Source: an uncultured Clostridia bacterium (GTDB taxonomy: Bacteria; Bacillota; Clostridia; Lachnospirales; CAG-274). From it: a DNA stretch of 56,921 bases. This document shows positions 36,562-46,263 of the stretch, one piece after another. Position 1 is the stretch's first letter. Each line of letters begins with the position of its first letter. The notes under the pieces were generated by a model. It ran no database searches, was not told the DNA's origin, and saw nothing but the letters and a program-made list of their open reading frames with translations. A program made the translations under genes and the position numbers. The DNA is taken from assembly GCA_944383305.1 (NCBI GenBank), contig CALWOZ010000013.1, positions 1 to 56,921 of the forward strand, written 5' to 3'.

Positions 36562-37314
36562 TTATAATTCATTATCATAATATTTACTAATTACTTTTAT
36601 TTCAACTCTCCTGTTGATAGCTCTATTTTCTGGAGTATCATTGGAAACTTTAGGTTTATATTCACCATATCCTTCAGTAGATATTCTAGCTGGTGGAAAG
36701 TTTTTACTACTGGTAAAATACGTTGCAACTGATATTGCTCTAGCTGCTGATAAATACCAGTTATTTGGATATCTTGTTGTACTAATTGGCATATTATCTG
36801 TATGCCCTTCTATTTTAATATTATTGTCTGGATACTTCAATAATTCATCAGCAACTTGATTTAATATATTTATAGCTTCTGGTTTTAAATCTGAACTTCC
36901 ACTTTCAAACAATATTCCATCTTTAAAATTTAATGTTATGTATCTATCATTTTGTTCTATTTCTATTTTATCTTCAAGGTGGTTTTCTGCAAAATATGTT
37001 TTAAAATTTTCTGCCATATTGTCCATTTCTTCTTTTCCTCTTTGCTCAAACTCTTTATCTGAGTTTCCTTTAACTTCAGGCATTTCTATTATACCATTCC
37101 CTAACGCATCTAACATACCTGAGGTTTGCCCCGGCATAACAACTATTTGATTAGAAAATGAAGTTGCTATTTGACTGAACTTTTCAGCGTCAACATTTGA
37201 TGAAGCAAACAAAAGAACAAAGAAACATAATAGTAAGGTAACCATATCACCATATGTACCCATCCACTCTGCAAGACCTTGCTTAATTTCTATTTTCTTT
37301 TCTTTTTTAGCCAT
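36562..37314 (-). CDS. motB: Flagellar motor stator protein MotB
   Basis: A 250-residue stator subunit. A single membrane helix has the proton/sodium-carrying Asp23 in WMGTYGDMVTLLLCFFVLLFA. A plug and linker follow, then an OmpA-like peptidoglycan-binding domain with IKIEGHTDNMP and NWYLSAARA. GTG nine bases upstream could be read as start, but the GGTGAT site favours the ATG chosen. Five bases separate motA from that earlier codon. Confidence 0.96.
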   Translation of the reverse strand: MAKKEKKIEIKQGLAEWMGTYGDMVTLLLCFFVLLFASSNVDAEKFSQIATSFSNQIVVMPGQTSGMLDALGNGIIEMPEVKGNSDKEFEQRGKEEMDNMAENFKTYFAENHLEDKIEIEQNDRYITLNFKDGILFESGSSDLKPEAINILNQVADELLKYPDNNIKIEGHTDNMPISTTRYPNNWYLSAARAISVATYFTSSKNFPPARISTEGYGEYKPKVSNDTPENRAINRRVEIKVISKYYDNEL

Positions 37315-37328
37315 ATATATCACCAGCC

Positions 37329-38111
37329 TTATTCTCTATCACTGTCACCAAAAGTATCTCTAAGAGTTGGTGATATGAAAACTTTAAGTTTTTCTTCTAT
37401 TATACGAGGGTTTTCACCTGCTGCAATAGATAATACACCTTCTACTGTGACTTCTTTGACTAACATTTCTTGTTTACTATAAATTTTCATTTTATTTGCA
37501 ATTGGTGTAGATAACCAGTTGGCAAATAATGAACCGTAGAAAGTTGTTATTAAGGCTACTGCCATTTGAGGACCGATAGAAGAAGGATCTGCCATATTTT
37601 GAAGCATCAAAACAAGCCCTATAAGCGTACCTATCATCCCCCACGCTGGAAATTGTGAAGCCATCATTTCCCACACTTCCATATTATCTTTATGTCTATC
37701 TTCTATATATGACATTTCTGTTTCCATTACATTTCTTACAAGTTCTTGGTCAGTACCATCGACTACAAGCATTATTCCTTTTCTCAAAAATGGATCCATA
37801 TCTGAAGATTTATCATCAAGTGCCAATAATCCTTCTTTTCTAGCTACATTAGCAAGTTCTATTATATCTTTTATAGCAGCTATTGGGTCACTATTTTGTG
37901 GCTTTAATACTTTATTTACGCTTTTCATAGCGTTTAAAAATTTAGGTAACGGAAATGCTGCTATAACCGATGCCATAGCACCCCCAACTGTAATCATAAA
38001 AGATGGCGCATCAAGGAAACTTAATACGTCCTGCATACTCCCCGATAAAAATATTGATATTATTGTAAAAGCCATCCCTGCAACTAAACCTATAATTAAA
38101 CCTAGTTCCAT
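37329..38111 (-). CDS. motA: Flagellar motor stator protein MotA
   Basis: A 260-residue stator subunit with four membrane helices: two near the N-terminus and two after the cytosolic loop (about 150-205), where GMIGTLIGLVLMLQNMADPSSIGPQMAVALITTFYGSLFANWL is the hallmark. The cytosolic loop contains the charged residues that contact FliG. AGAGGGGAG precedes the ATG. It forms a pair with motB. Confidence 0.96.
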   Translation of the reverse strand: MELGLIIGLVAGMAFTIISIFLSGSMQDVLSFLDAPSFMITVGGAMASVIAAFPLPKFLNAMKSVNKVLKPQNSDPIAAIKDIIELANVARKEGLLALDDKSSDMDPFLRKGIMLVVDGTDQELVRNVMETEMSYIEDRHKDNMEVWEMMASQFPAWGMIGTLIGLVLMLQNMADPSSIGPQMAVALITTFYGSLFANWLSTPIANKMKIYSKQEMLVKEVTVEGVLSIAAGENPRIIEEKLKVFISPTLRDTFGDSDRE

Positions 38112-38134
38112 TGTCTATTTACTCCCCTCTTAAT

Positions 38135-38314
38135 TTATTTTAATCTTTTCTTATATGTAATTATTTTATCTATAATATCATCAACTGCTTCCTTGACTAT
38201 TATCTTTCGTCCAGTAGTTAATGTTATTGTCGTATCTGGTGTTTCCTGCATAATTTCTATATAATCACAATTAATAACAATCTCAACATCATTTAGTTTA
38301 GTTAAAGCAATCAT
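38135..38314 (-). CDS. flbD: FlbD/SwrD family motor-power protein
   Basis: A 59-residue protein that begins MIALTKLNDVEIVINCDYIE, contains QETPDTTITLTTGRKIIVKE and ends with a basic helix. This is the FlbD/SwrD family, whose Bacillus member increases stator power for swarming. GGAG lies just upstream of the ATG. It is placed between flgE and motA as in other Firmicutes, and a candidate promoter lies just before it, so it may start the second half of the flagellar block. Confidence 0.9.
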   Translation of the reverse strand: MIALTKLNDVEIVINCDYIEIMQETPDTTITLTTGRKIIVKEAVDDIIDKIITYKKRLK

Positions 38315-38365
38315 ACTATAATCTCCATAAAGTCAAAATATTATTTTCTACTTTTTCTATTCTAT

Positions 38366-38394
38366 AATATACACTATTTTTTATAATTTCTCAA
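38366..38394 (-). promoter_or_regulatory. Candidate internal promoter before flbD-motA
   Basis: TTGAGA, 17 bases, TATATT on the minus strand, located after the flgE hairpin and about 50 bases before flbD. It would re-start transcription of the stator, switch and export genes. Confidence 0.5.
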
Positions 38395-38449
38395 GTATAA
38401 ATTTATTATTTTTATATTAAAATCAATTTATATATCATTTTTAAAAGCT

Positions 38450-38499
38450 ATTAGTATATAGCTTTTAAATTATAAAATTTTTAAAAGCTATATACTAAT
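38450..38499 (-). terminator. Hairpin terminator after flgE
   Basis: A perfect 20-bp inverted repeat (arms contain ATTAGTATATAGCTTTTAAA) with a 10-base loop, just beyond the flgE stop. A third partial copy of the AAAAGCTAT word lies next to it, allowing an alternative smaller hairpin. It would stop or reduce transcription from flgB-flgE. Confidence 0.65.
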
Positions 38500-38512
38500 T
38501 ATAAATCAAAAA

Positions 38513-39874
38513 TTATCTTTTTAAGTTTACTAATTCTTGTATCATTTCATCACTTGTAGTTATTATTCTAGAGTTAGCCTGGAATCCTCTTTGAGTAGTT
38601 ATCATTTCACTAAACTCATAAGATAAGTCTACATTTGACATTTCTAATGCACCACTTTGTAATTTTGAACCTAAAGAACTTACCTCAGAGCCTATTCCAT
38701 CAAACTCACTTGAGTTGCTAGTTTCTTTGTAAAGATTGTTTCCATATTTTTCAAGCCCAGCTGGATTTTTAAAGTTTGCAAGTGGAATTTGCCATAATTT
38801 TTTAGTGTCTCCATTAGAATATGTGCCCATAATGACACCATTTGCATCTATTGAATATCCTGTCATAGTACCTGCTGTATTACCATCTTTTGTTTGTGAT
38901 GTAACAGTAACCTTAGAGTTAAATTGTGTAACTGTTGAAAAATCTATAGATATGCTTTGCGTAGTTATTTCTCCACCTAAATTAGCGTTTTGTCCATTTT
39001 CATCAACAAGTTGGGCTAAATCTATACCAGTTAAATTTAAAGTTGTACCATTTGCACCACCAGCACCACCATTAACTTGCTGTAATTTACCGTCTGTACC
39101 AAATTGTAAACTACCAGTTAATGTTAAGCCGTTAAGATACATTTTTTCAGTACCATTAACAGTAACTTCAACACCTTGTTGTGGTGTGTTAACAGTTGGT
39201 AAGGTAACATTCCATTGATTAGCAGTATTAGCATCTTTTTCAAACTGAACATTTATAGTATATTTATTACCTTGACTATCATAAAAAGACATAGTATTTT
39301 TTTGTGTTGGATTTGTAGTTTGATTAAAGTTTCCAGTAAATTCTATACTAGTTGTTTGTTCAGCTGGAGAATATAGGTTATCACCTTCATATATATTAAT
39401 AGGTACTACTGTATCTTGAACTATTTTTTGTTGTCCAGGATTATCAGGGTCGTCTTCTGCTCTCCAACCACACACATTATAACCATTAGGGTCTACAAGG
39501 TTACCAGCAGCATCTACTTCAAATACACCAGCTCTAGTAAACGAATATCCAGTTGCATCTTTTACAATAAAAAATCCATCTCCATCTATCATAATGTCGC
39601 TACCATAGTCTGTTCTTTGAGCAGCCCCTTGACTCATAACATTAACTATTGATGCAACATTAGCCCCCATACCTACTTGTTGTGGGTTTATACCACCTCT
39701 GTCATCATTAGCACCAGTAGCAGAACTTAATGTTTGGCTAAAACTATCTTTAAAAGAAACAGAAGCTCTTTTAAATCCTACTGTATTAATGTTTGCTATA
39801 TTATTAGATATAACGTCCATTTTTGTTTGGTGTACTCTCAGACCAGAAACGCCTGAGTACATACTTCTCATCAT
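38513..39874 (-). CDS. flgE: Flagellar hook protein FlgE
   Basis: A 453-residue hook subunit. The N-terminus MMRSMYSGVSGLRVHQTKMDVISNNIANINTVGFKRA is the hook/rod signature, and the C-terminus SNVDLSYEFSEMITTQRGFQANSRIITTSDEMIQELVNLKR pairs with it. The middle D1/D2 domains include the Ala/Gly/Asn/Thr-rich region around GADGTTLNLTGI-like stretches. It is followed by a strong hairpin, so hook protein may be made in higher amount than downstream gene products. AAGGAGG precedes the ATG. Confidence 0.96.
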   Translation of the reverse strand: MMRSMYSGVSGLRVHQTKMDVISNNIANINTVGFKRASVSFKDSFSQTLSSATGANDDRGGINPQQVGMGANVASIVNVMSQGAAQRTDYGSDIMIDGDGFFIVKDATGYSFTRAGVFEVDAAGNLVDPNGYNVCGWRAEDDPDNPGQQKIVQDTVVPINIYEGDNLYSPAEQTTSIEFTGNFNQTTNPTQKNTMSFYDSQGNKYTINVQFEKDANTANQWNVTLPTVNTPQQGVEVTVNGTEKMYLNGLTLTGSLQFGTDGKLQQVNGGAGGANGTTLNLTGIDLAQLVDENGQNANLGGEITTQSISIDFSTVTQFNSKVTVTSQTKDGNTAGTMTGYSIDANGVIMGTYSNGDTKKLWQIPLANFKNPAGLEKYGNNLYKETSNSSEFDGIGSEVSSLGSKLQSGALEMSNVDLSYEFSEMITTQRGFQANSRIITTSDEMIQELVNLKR

Positions 39875-39947
39875 AATAAATTCCTCCTTAAAATTACCGT
39901 TTTTCTTATCTGTCGTTCAAAGAAAATAGGCTTCCTAAAGGTCCAGC

Positions 39948-40334
39948 CTAAACTATAACGGCACCGTCTATATTTGTATAAATTTTTTCGCTGTTGTTAT
40001 CTACTGCTGTGACAACTGTTTTATTTTTAATATTCACTAAAAGAGCAATATTGTCTACTAATACAAGAGAATCTTTTATACCTTTTTGTTCTGCTCTTTT
40101 TACCCCATCTTCTACTCTCTTTATTTGAGATGAAGAAAGTTGTAAGTTTCTAGAATTAAGTCTCATAGAAGCGTGTTTAGAAAACATAATACCATCTTGC
40201 GATTTGTTTTCTAAAATTTCTTTAAATGTTTTAGTATTGTTGTTGGTTTCATTATTTTGATTAGATATAGGTTGATTTTTTCTAACATTATTTATTAAAT
40301 TTGTGTTTATCAAATTATTATTTATTATAGTCAA
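39948..40334 (-). CDS. TIGR02530 flagellar operon protein
   Basis: A 128-residue protein of the conserved flagellar operon family TIGR02530. The diagnostic C-terminal part is FSKHASMRLNSRNLQLSSSQIKRVEDGVKRAEQKG followed by SLVLVDNIALLVNIKNKTVVTAVD. The start codon is TTG after GGTGGTGAT. It lies between flgD and flgE as usual. Function unknown; the position suggests a role in hook assembly. Confidence 0.88.
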   Translation of the reverse strand: MTIINNNLINTNLINNVRKNQPISNQNNETNNNTKTFKEILENKSQDGIMFSKHASMRLNSRNLQLSSSQIKRVEDGVKRAEQKGIKDSLVLVDNIALLVNIKNKTVVTAVDNNSEKIYTNIDGAVIV

Positions 40335-40348
40335 AAAATCACCACCTA

Positions 40349-41386
40349 TTATTCAACATCTTCATAAGAAACTTCTTTATCTCCAACTTGAAGATATACT
40401 TTCTTATCTCTAATAATAACACCATCTACTTTGCCACTAACTTCTCCTGATATTATTTCTTTACCTACAAAAGATAGTGAGCTTACTAATGAGCCTATTT
40501 CTTCTATTTCTATTTCTTTTTCATTTCCTTCTACTTTAACATATATTTTATCATCTTTTAATAATATATTTTCTATTTTACCACTTATAGTTCCATCTTC
40601 ACCTACACTAGCGCTTATCTCTGAACCTATAACAAGAGTATTTTCAGATACACCGACAATTTCACCTAAATAAACATCTTTACCACCAACGCTTAATACT
40701 GGTATACCGTCATCAAATTTTACAAAATCCACTTTACCTTCTACGTATCCTATTGGATTTAATTTGTCATCAACTTTAATACCTTGAATAGTTTTGCCTA
40801 TTAATGACATAGCTTGTGATACAATAGCAGAGTTATCTGTTAACTCAACATCTTGTACTCTAGTGATATCTTCATATGGAGCAGTTTTATTTCCAATATT
40901 TAAGTATGGTTTACCGTTTATTACATCAACAGAAGTTACTATACCATATATATACTCATATTGACCTGTTTGTTCATTTAAAGTATTCATATATACACCT
41001 TTACCTATTGTAGCAAAAGCTTGAGCATTTGTCATAGTTTGGTTTAAATTTTGCATTTGTTCAAGAGCAGTAAATTGTGCAGTTTGAGCAATAAACTCTG
41101 TATTGTCCATAGGTTCTAGTGGGTCTTGATATTGTAACTGTGTAACTAATAGTTTTAAAAAGTCATCTTTACCTAACTGAGTTTTTACTTCTCTAATATT
41201 GCTAGGATTTTTTATTGCTCCACCTTCTTCTGGTAAGCTAACTGTAGGTCCTGACGTATCTGTTGAGGAACTACTAGAACTATTAGAACTACTAGAGTTG
41301 CCAGAGCTACTACTTGTTCTTGTTTGAGCTTGTGTAGTTTGATAGCTAGTCATATTATAAATATTGTTATTTATACTATTATCCAT
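40349..41386 (-). CDS. flgD: Hook-capping protein FlgD with extended C-terminal repeats
   Basis: A 345-residue hook-assembly scaffold. After a Ser-rich N-terminus comes the conserved [44 protein letters not shown]. The C-terminus is longer than usual. It contains four related beta-type units of the form V(D/E)xVxxxDxxxYLxVG(N/D)K, at about 180, 240, 290 and 325. AGGAGGTG precedes the ATG. The gene lies between fliK and the TIGR02530 gene. Confidence 0.93.
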   Translation of the reverse strand: MDNSINNNIYNMTSYQTTQAQTRTSSSSGNSSSSNSSSSSSTDTSGPTVSLPEEGGAIKNPSNIREVKTQLGKDDFLKLLVTQLQYQDPLEPMDNTEFIAQTAQFTALEQMQNLNQTMTNAQAFATIGKGVYMNTLNEQTGQYEYIYGIVTSVDVINGKPYLNIGNKTAPYEDITRVQDVELTDNSAIVSQAMSLIGKTIQGIKVDDKLNPIGYVEGKVDFVKFDDGIPVLSVGGKDVYLGEIVGVSENTLVIGSEISASVGEDGTISGKIENILLKDDKIYVKVEGNEKEIEIEEIGSLVSSLSFVGKEIISGEVSGKVDGVIIRDKKVYLQVGDKEVSYEDVE

Positions 41387-41397
41387 TTTTTCACCTC

Positions 41398-42906
41398 CTA
41401 TATAGAATAATTAACTTGAGATTCTATAATTTCTTCTTGAGTTATATTATTTTTTTGTTCTTCTTGTTCTTGTTCAAAACTTTCTTTTATAATATTTTCT
41501 ATTCTTTTATTATTTTGTTGTTGTTCTTGTTCAAAACTATTATATTGATTTTCTTCCTTATTATTGCTAGATACATTAACTTCAAGTTCTCCTACGTTTA
41601 CACCTTGTTCAGCTAGCATATCTCTAAGTTGATTAAAATTAGCCTCTATAATTTCTTTAACTTTTTGGCTTTCTGCTATAAATTGGGCTGTAACTATTCC
41701 ATTTTGTGTAGCTATTTTAAGAGAAACCTCTCCAAGTTGCTCTGGTCTTAATAAAATTTTAACTTCAGAAACTTCTGGCTTAACAGACACTTTTATTTTT
41801 TCCATTATTTGAGCAACAACATCACTAGAGTTAATATTTCTAAGTGACTGAGTTTTTGGTAATGAAGTATTAAATACTTTATTATTGTTTGTTATGTCTG
41901 AAATATTAAATATATCTTGTTCTGTATTAGCTTCTAATGTTACATTTTGATTATTATTTAATAACATTTGCCCTTGATTATTTTGATTATTATTTTGGCT
42001 ATCACTTTGATAATAAGTAGTATTTTCAATATTTTTAACCTTAATTTGTTGTGAATTATCAATATTAGATAAATCTTCTATATTTTCATCTAATTTAATA
42101 TTTTCTGAGTTTATATTTGTTTTTATGTTACTATTTTCTACTAGAGAGTTAGTAGTTTTAACTTCTTTAACATTTCCATTTAACTCATTTAATAACTGAT
42201 TTATTTTTTGTTTAAGTTGTTCGCTTTCTGAACCTAATATAGTTACTTTTTCATCAAATATACCAGTATTAACAAGGTCGTTTAATGTACTATTTATACT
42301 TTCATCAATAGTTATACTATCTTGATAATTTATATTTTTAGCTATATCTATTATACTTGTCATAGTTTCTTTAATATTATCTACTGATAGTAATTGAGTA
42401 GGATTTTCTATTTCAAAAGCAGACTGTAAAAATTTAATTAAATTTTCAGTATTTTGTAACATAGATACGGATATTGATAAATTTGATAAAATTTCAGTTA
42501 TTTTATCTTTTGATATACCTAAAATCTCTGATAATTTATTTAATGTTTCATCATCTACAATTGTAACTTTTTCTTTATCTAATGACTCATCATCTTTTAT
42601 AATATTATCTTTTTCTACTGTTTTATTATCCGTTTTTGATACTTCTTTATCTTGAACTGTTTTATCTATTTCTGTTTTATCTATTTCTGTTTTTTTATTA
42701 TATAAATTATCCGTATTTTTTTTATAACTACTAGAGTTATTTTCATTTTTATAACTGCTATTATTATAGTTATATTTTTGATTATTAAAGTTACTTTCTG
42801 CTTTGTTTAAAAACTCATTAAATCCTGTACTAGATTTATATGTATTAATAGTACTTGAGTTAGATTTACTACTTAATTGATTTAAAAACATACTTGTTAA
42901 TTCCAC
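41398..42906 (-). CDS. fliK: Flagellar hook-length control protein FliK
   Basis: A 502-residue ruler protein. The long N-terminal part is Asn/Ser/Lys-rich and low-complexity, as expected for an extended ruler. The C-terminal Flg_hook domain (about 370-450) contains [32 protein letters not shown] and [21 protein letters not shown]. Spacing from the AGGAGG site points to the GTG at the given end as start rather than the GTG three codons upstream. It senses hook length and triggers FlhB switching. Confidence 0.9.
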   Translation of the reverse strand: MELTSMFLNQLSSKSNSSTINTYKSSTGFNEFLNKAESNFNNQKYNYNNSSYKNENNSSSYKKNTDNLYNKKTEIDKTEIDKTVQDKEVSKTDNKTVEKDNIIKDDESLDKEKVTIVDDETLNKLSEILGISKDKITEILSNLSISVSMLQNTENLIKFLQSAFEIENPTQLLSVDNIKETMTSIIDIAKNINYQDSITIDESINSTLNDLVNTGIFDEKVTILGSESEQLKQKINQLLNELNGNVKEVKTTNSLVENSNIKTNINSENIKLDENIEDLSNIDNSQQIKVKNIENTTYYQSDSQNNNQNNQGQMLLNNNQNVTLEANTEQDIFNISDITNNNKVFNTSLPKTQSLRNINSSDVVAQIMEKIKVSVKPEVSEVKILLRPEQLGEVSLKIATQNGIVTAQFIAESQKVKEIIEANFNQLRDMLAEQGVNVGELEVNVSSNNKEENQYNSFEQEQQQNNKRIENIIKESFEQEQEEQKNNITQEEIIESQVNYSI

Positions 42907-42937
42907 TTTTCCCACCTCCTTTCAAATATTTTTATTA

Positions 42938-43675
42938 TTATTGTATTGGTGAAAGTAGTCTAGAGCAAGAGGCTGCATTTTGAGGGTCCATAGCACCTAA
43001 TATTTCGCTTCTTTTTTTACTTGATAAGTTATCTAATATAGTTATAACTAAGTCCATATCTGTTATTATAAGTTCCTCTAATATAGTAGTAGCAGCATCT
43101 TTTTTCATAGTTTCAAATGTTTGTATATAGTCTTTAAACTCTTTATCCATCACTTCTTGATTTATAGCCTGTTTATATAGTTCTTCTGCATTTTCTGGAG
43201 AAATACTTTCATAAAAATTAGCATATGCTTGTGGGTCATTTAAAGCTATCATTCTATCAAATTCTTCTTTTTCTGCTCTAAATTCTAGCTGAGTTTGTTC
43301 AAATTCTCTTAATCTAGCTATTTCTTTATTTAGTTCTTCAATTTCTGCTGTTAAAGAATCTATTGTTTGTTGTTGTTCATCTACTGGTTGTTCTTCTATT
43401 TGTTCTTCTTCTAAAGGTGGTAATAGATTATTTATAATAGGTATTCTTTCAAGTCCTGGTCTTAAATATCTATCTCTAATATTTCCTACATTAAATCCTA
43501 TAATAGCAATAGGTATAGATACTATAATAATAAATATAATACCTGCTATTATAAGTTTAACTAAGCACCCACTTCCTTTTTTATTGGGTTCATTTTCTAT
43601 TCCTTCATCTATATCTTCATCTATTAATTCCAATTCTTCTTGTTTATTTTTAATTTTATCATTTTTTTTTGCCAT
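42938..43675 (-). CDS. motE: MotE/YlxF-type protein (MgtE N-domain)
   Basis: A 245-residue protein with one membrane helix (about 36-58), a coiled coil (about 95-140) and a C-terminal MgtE-type intracellular domain with LDNLSSKKRSEILGAMDPQNAASCSRLL. The family, found between fliJ and fliK, is annotated MotE or YlxF and is thought to act as a chaperone-like factor for the stator or export. Function in this organism is inferred from family and position. Confidence 0.82.
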   Translation of the reverse strand: MAKKNDKIKNKQEELELIDEDIDEGIENEPNKKGSGCLVKLIIAGIIFIIIVSIPIAIIGFNVGNIRDRYLRPGLERIPIINNLLPPLEEEQIEEQPVDEQQQTIDSLTAEIEELNKEIARLREFEQTQLEFRAEKEEFDRMIALNDPQAYANFYESISPENAEELYKQAINQEVMDKEFKDYIQTFETMKKDAATTILEELIITDMDLVITILDNLSSKKRSEILGAMDPQNAASCSRLLSPIQ

Positions 43676-43689
43676 ATTAAACCTCCAAA

Positions 43690-44130
43690 TTAAGCCTTAT
43701 TATATTTATAGCTAACTATTTCATCTATTATTTTTTGTTCTTTTTTAAGTTCTTCTCTAAAATAGTTTTCTTTTTCTTTTTCTTTTAATGCTTCAAGTAC
43801 TTTTCTTTCCTTCATAGCATTTAATAAAACTAATCTTTTTTGTTCTACAACTTCTTCTGCCTTATTAACATTTTCCACTTGTTGTTCTATTTTTTTATCT
43901 ATAAGGCTTATAAATTGATTAATACTTTTAATATAATTAGGCTTAACACCTTTATTGATACTTTCTCTAAAGTTTACTATATTTTGTTTTTTGCTGTTTT
44001 CAAGGTTTAAGAGTATATTTTTTTCTTCTTCTAATTTATTTAATGCTTTTCCATATTCTGTTTTACTTTGTTCTTCTAATTTTTCTTTAATATTTAAAAG
44101 ACCTTGCATATTAAATATAAACTTAGCCAT
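43690..44130 (-). CDS. fliJ: Flagellar export protein FliJ
   Basis: A 146-residue, almost wholly coiled-coil protein (Lys/Glu/Asn-rich heptads throughout), with the FliJ start MAKFIFNMQGLLNIKEKLEEQ. In the export ATPase it acts as the central stalk. It lies three bases after fliI. Sequence conservation is low, so the call rests on coiled-coil form plus context. Confidence 0.9.
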   Translation of the reverse strand: MAKFIFNMQGLLNIKEKLEEQSKTEYGKALNKLEEEKNILLNLENSKKQNIVNFRESINKGVKPNYIKSINQFISLIDKKIEQQVENVNKAEEVVEQKRLVLLNAMKERKVLEALKEKEKENYFREELKKEQKIIDEIVSYKYNKA

Positions 44131-44133
44131 ATT

Positions 44134-45444
44134 CTATTCCTCTAAAATCTTTGTCATTTGTTCATCTATTTCTTCCAAAGTAAAACATTCTTCAGTAGAT
44201 TGGGTTAAAAATTGTAATATAGGCTTTCTTTTAGATATAGCCATATCTATATCTTCGTTGCTTCCAGTCACATAAGCCCCTACATTAATAAGGTCTTCAG
44301 CTTCAGAATAAGTCCCCATAAGTTTTTTAATTTCAAAAGCATTTTGTTTATGTTCTTTTGTAACTATGTCGCTCATAACACGAGATACACTAGCTAATAC
44401 ATCTATTGCTGGATAATGGTTTTTGTTTGCTAATTTTCTTGATAATACAATATGTCCATCTAATATACCTCTAGCAGTATCGGTAACTGGTTCTGTCAAG
44501 TCATCACCATCTACAAGGACTGTATATAACCCAGTTATAGAGCCTTTGTCTGAATTTCCTGCTCTTTCTAAAAGTTTAGGCATAACAGAAAAAACTGAAG
44601 GTGTATATCCTCTTGATACTGGTGGTTCGCCTATTGCTAATCCAACCTCTCTTTGAGCCATAGCATATCTTGTTAATGAGTCCATAAGTAATAAGACATC
44701 ATTGCCCTGTTCTCTAAAATATTCAGCTATTGAAGTGGCAACTTGTGCTGCTTTTAATCTTACTAGTGCTGGTTGGTCTGAGGTTGCTATAACAAGGACA
44801 GAACGTTTAAGTCCTTCTTCTCCAAGGTCCTTTTCTATAAATTCTTTAACCTCTCTCCCACGTTCACCTATTAAGGCTATAACATTTATAGATGCACTTG
44901 TATTTCTAGCTATCATACCCATTAGTGTACTTTTACCAACACCAGAACCTGCAAATATTCCAACTCTTTGACCTTTACCAATAGATAAAAGTCCGTCTAT
45001 TGCTTTTACACCTAATGATAATTGTTCTTTTATTCTTTTTCTAGAAAGTGGGTCTGGTGGTACGTTAGTAGTAGATACTTCTTGTTTTGTTTCTAAAGGT
45101 CCTTTGTGGTCCATAGGTTCTCCTAAACCATTTAAAACTCTTCCCAAAAGTTTATCAGATACTTTCACATTAAGAGGATAGTCAAATCCTTCTACAAGGC
45201 TTCCTAGTCCTACCCCTTCAATATTACCATATGGCATAAGGAGTATTTTTTTATCTTTAAAGCCTACTACCTCTGCTAATACACTTTTGCCTTCTTTTGT
45301 ATGTATTTTACAACAATTTCCAATACTAACATCTGGTCCATCTGACTCTATTGTAAGTCCAACTACTCTAGAAACCTTACCTATTTTTTTTATGTAATCT
45401 TTTTCTAATATATATCTATATTTATTTATATCTATATTAAACAT
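44134..45444 (-). CDS. fliI: Flagellum-specific export ATPase FliI
   Basis: A 436-residue ATPase related to F1-beta. Walker A GIFAGSGVGKSTLMGMIAR, Walker B LLLMDSLTRYAMAQREVGLA and the SRGYTPSVFSVMPKLLERAG stretch are diagnostic. It energises loading of export substrates together with FliH and FliJ. AGGGTGAAAAT precedes the ATG. Confidence 0.97.
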   Translation of the reverse strand: MFNIDINKYRYILEKDYIKKIGKVSRVVGLTIESDGPDVSIGNCCKIHTKEGKSVLAEVVGFKDKKILLMPYGNIEGVGLGSLVEGFDYPLNVKVSDKLLGRVLNGLGEPMDHKGPLETKQEVSTTNVPPDPLSRKRIKEQLSLGVKAIDGLLSIGKGQRVGIFAGSGVGKSTLMGMIARNTSASINVIALIGERGREVKEFIEKDLGEEGLKRSVLVIATSDQPALVRLKAAQVATSIAEYFREQGNDVLLLMDSLTRYAMAQREVGLAIGEPPVSRGYTPSVFSVMPKLLERAGNSDKGSITGLYTVLVDGDDLTEPVTDTARGILDGHIVLSRKLANKNHYPAIDVLASVSRVMSDIVTKEHKQNAFEIKKLMGTYSEAEDLINVGAYVTGSNEDIDMAISKRKPILQFLTQSTEECFTLEEIDEQMTKILEE

Positions 45445-45456
45445 ATTTTCACCCTA

Positions 45457-46263
45457 TCAATTTAATATATAGTGTAAAGCTTCTTTTATTGAAGATAACT
45501 GGTCATCTATACTACATTGTATACTTCCCATTGAAGTTTCTATTATACAATCTGTATTTTTCAATGAACTATCTTTTATTATTTCTATATTGTTTTTTTC
45601 TGTATCTGTCTCAAGTATTTTTTGTTTATTTTGCTCTACATAGTCATACTCTTGTTCTGATACAAATATTTTTAAATCTTTAATTTCTTTAATAGCTAAT
45701 AACCCTTTTTTTATAAGAAGCGATATAATTTGTGGATTAAATTCAAAAGAATTGGTTAATATATTTTTTGTAGTATCTATTATAAAGTTTATTATTTCTG
45801 GTTCAAGGTTGTTAATTGTAAGCTGACGTTCTTGTTCTGCTTTATCAATTATGCTTTGCCCCTGTTGTTTCATTTGTTCAAAGTCTTGTTGGGCTTGTAG
45901 CTTACCTTCCTCATATCCTTTTTCAAAGCTTTCTTTATATATTTCTTCTGATTTTATATTAACTTCTTCTTCCATTTGTTTTTTTATACTTTCAGCCTCT
46001 ATTTCAGCATTTTCTTTAGCTTGTTGTATTATTAAATCTGCTTCTTGTTTAGCTTCTTCTATTATATCTTGTTTTATTTTATCTAATTGAGCTTGATATT
46101 CTGTGTCTATAACTTCACTTGATTGAGTATTTTCTATTTGATTTTTTATATTATTATTTTCTTCATTATTAAGGTATGTTTCTTGTTGAATTGGAGAAAA
46201 TTTATTATCTATAATAACATTATTTTCAATATTTACATATGATGCTTTTAATATTCTAGACAA
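45457..46263 (-). CDS. fliH: Flagellar assembly protein FliH
   Basis: A 268-residue FliH. A long Glu/Lys/Gln coiled coil (about 55-150, with EEAKQEADLIIQQAKENAEIEAESIKKQ) is followed by a V-ATPase-E-like C-terminal domain. Start is TTG, overlapping the end of fliG by eight bases, with GGAGG inside fliG at the long spacing of 11 bases; no ATG is nearby. The unusual start may reduce its synthesis relative to FliG. Confidence 0.9.
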   Translation of the reverse strand: MSRILKASYVNIENNVIIDNKFSPIQQETYLNNEENNNIKNQIENTQSSEVIDTEYQAQLDKIKQDIIEEAKQEADLIIQQAKENAEIEAESIKKQMEEEVNIKSEEIYKESFEKGYEEGKLQAQQDFEQMKQQGQSIIDKAEQERQLTINNLEPEIINFIIDTTKNILTNSFEFNPQIISLLIKKGLLAIKEIKDLKIFVSEQEYDYVEQNKQKILETDTEKNNIEIIKDSSLKNTDCIIETSMGSIQCSIDDQLSSIKEALHYILN

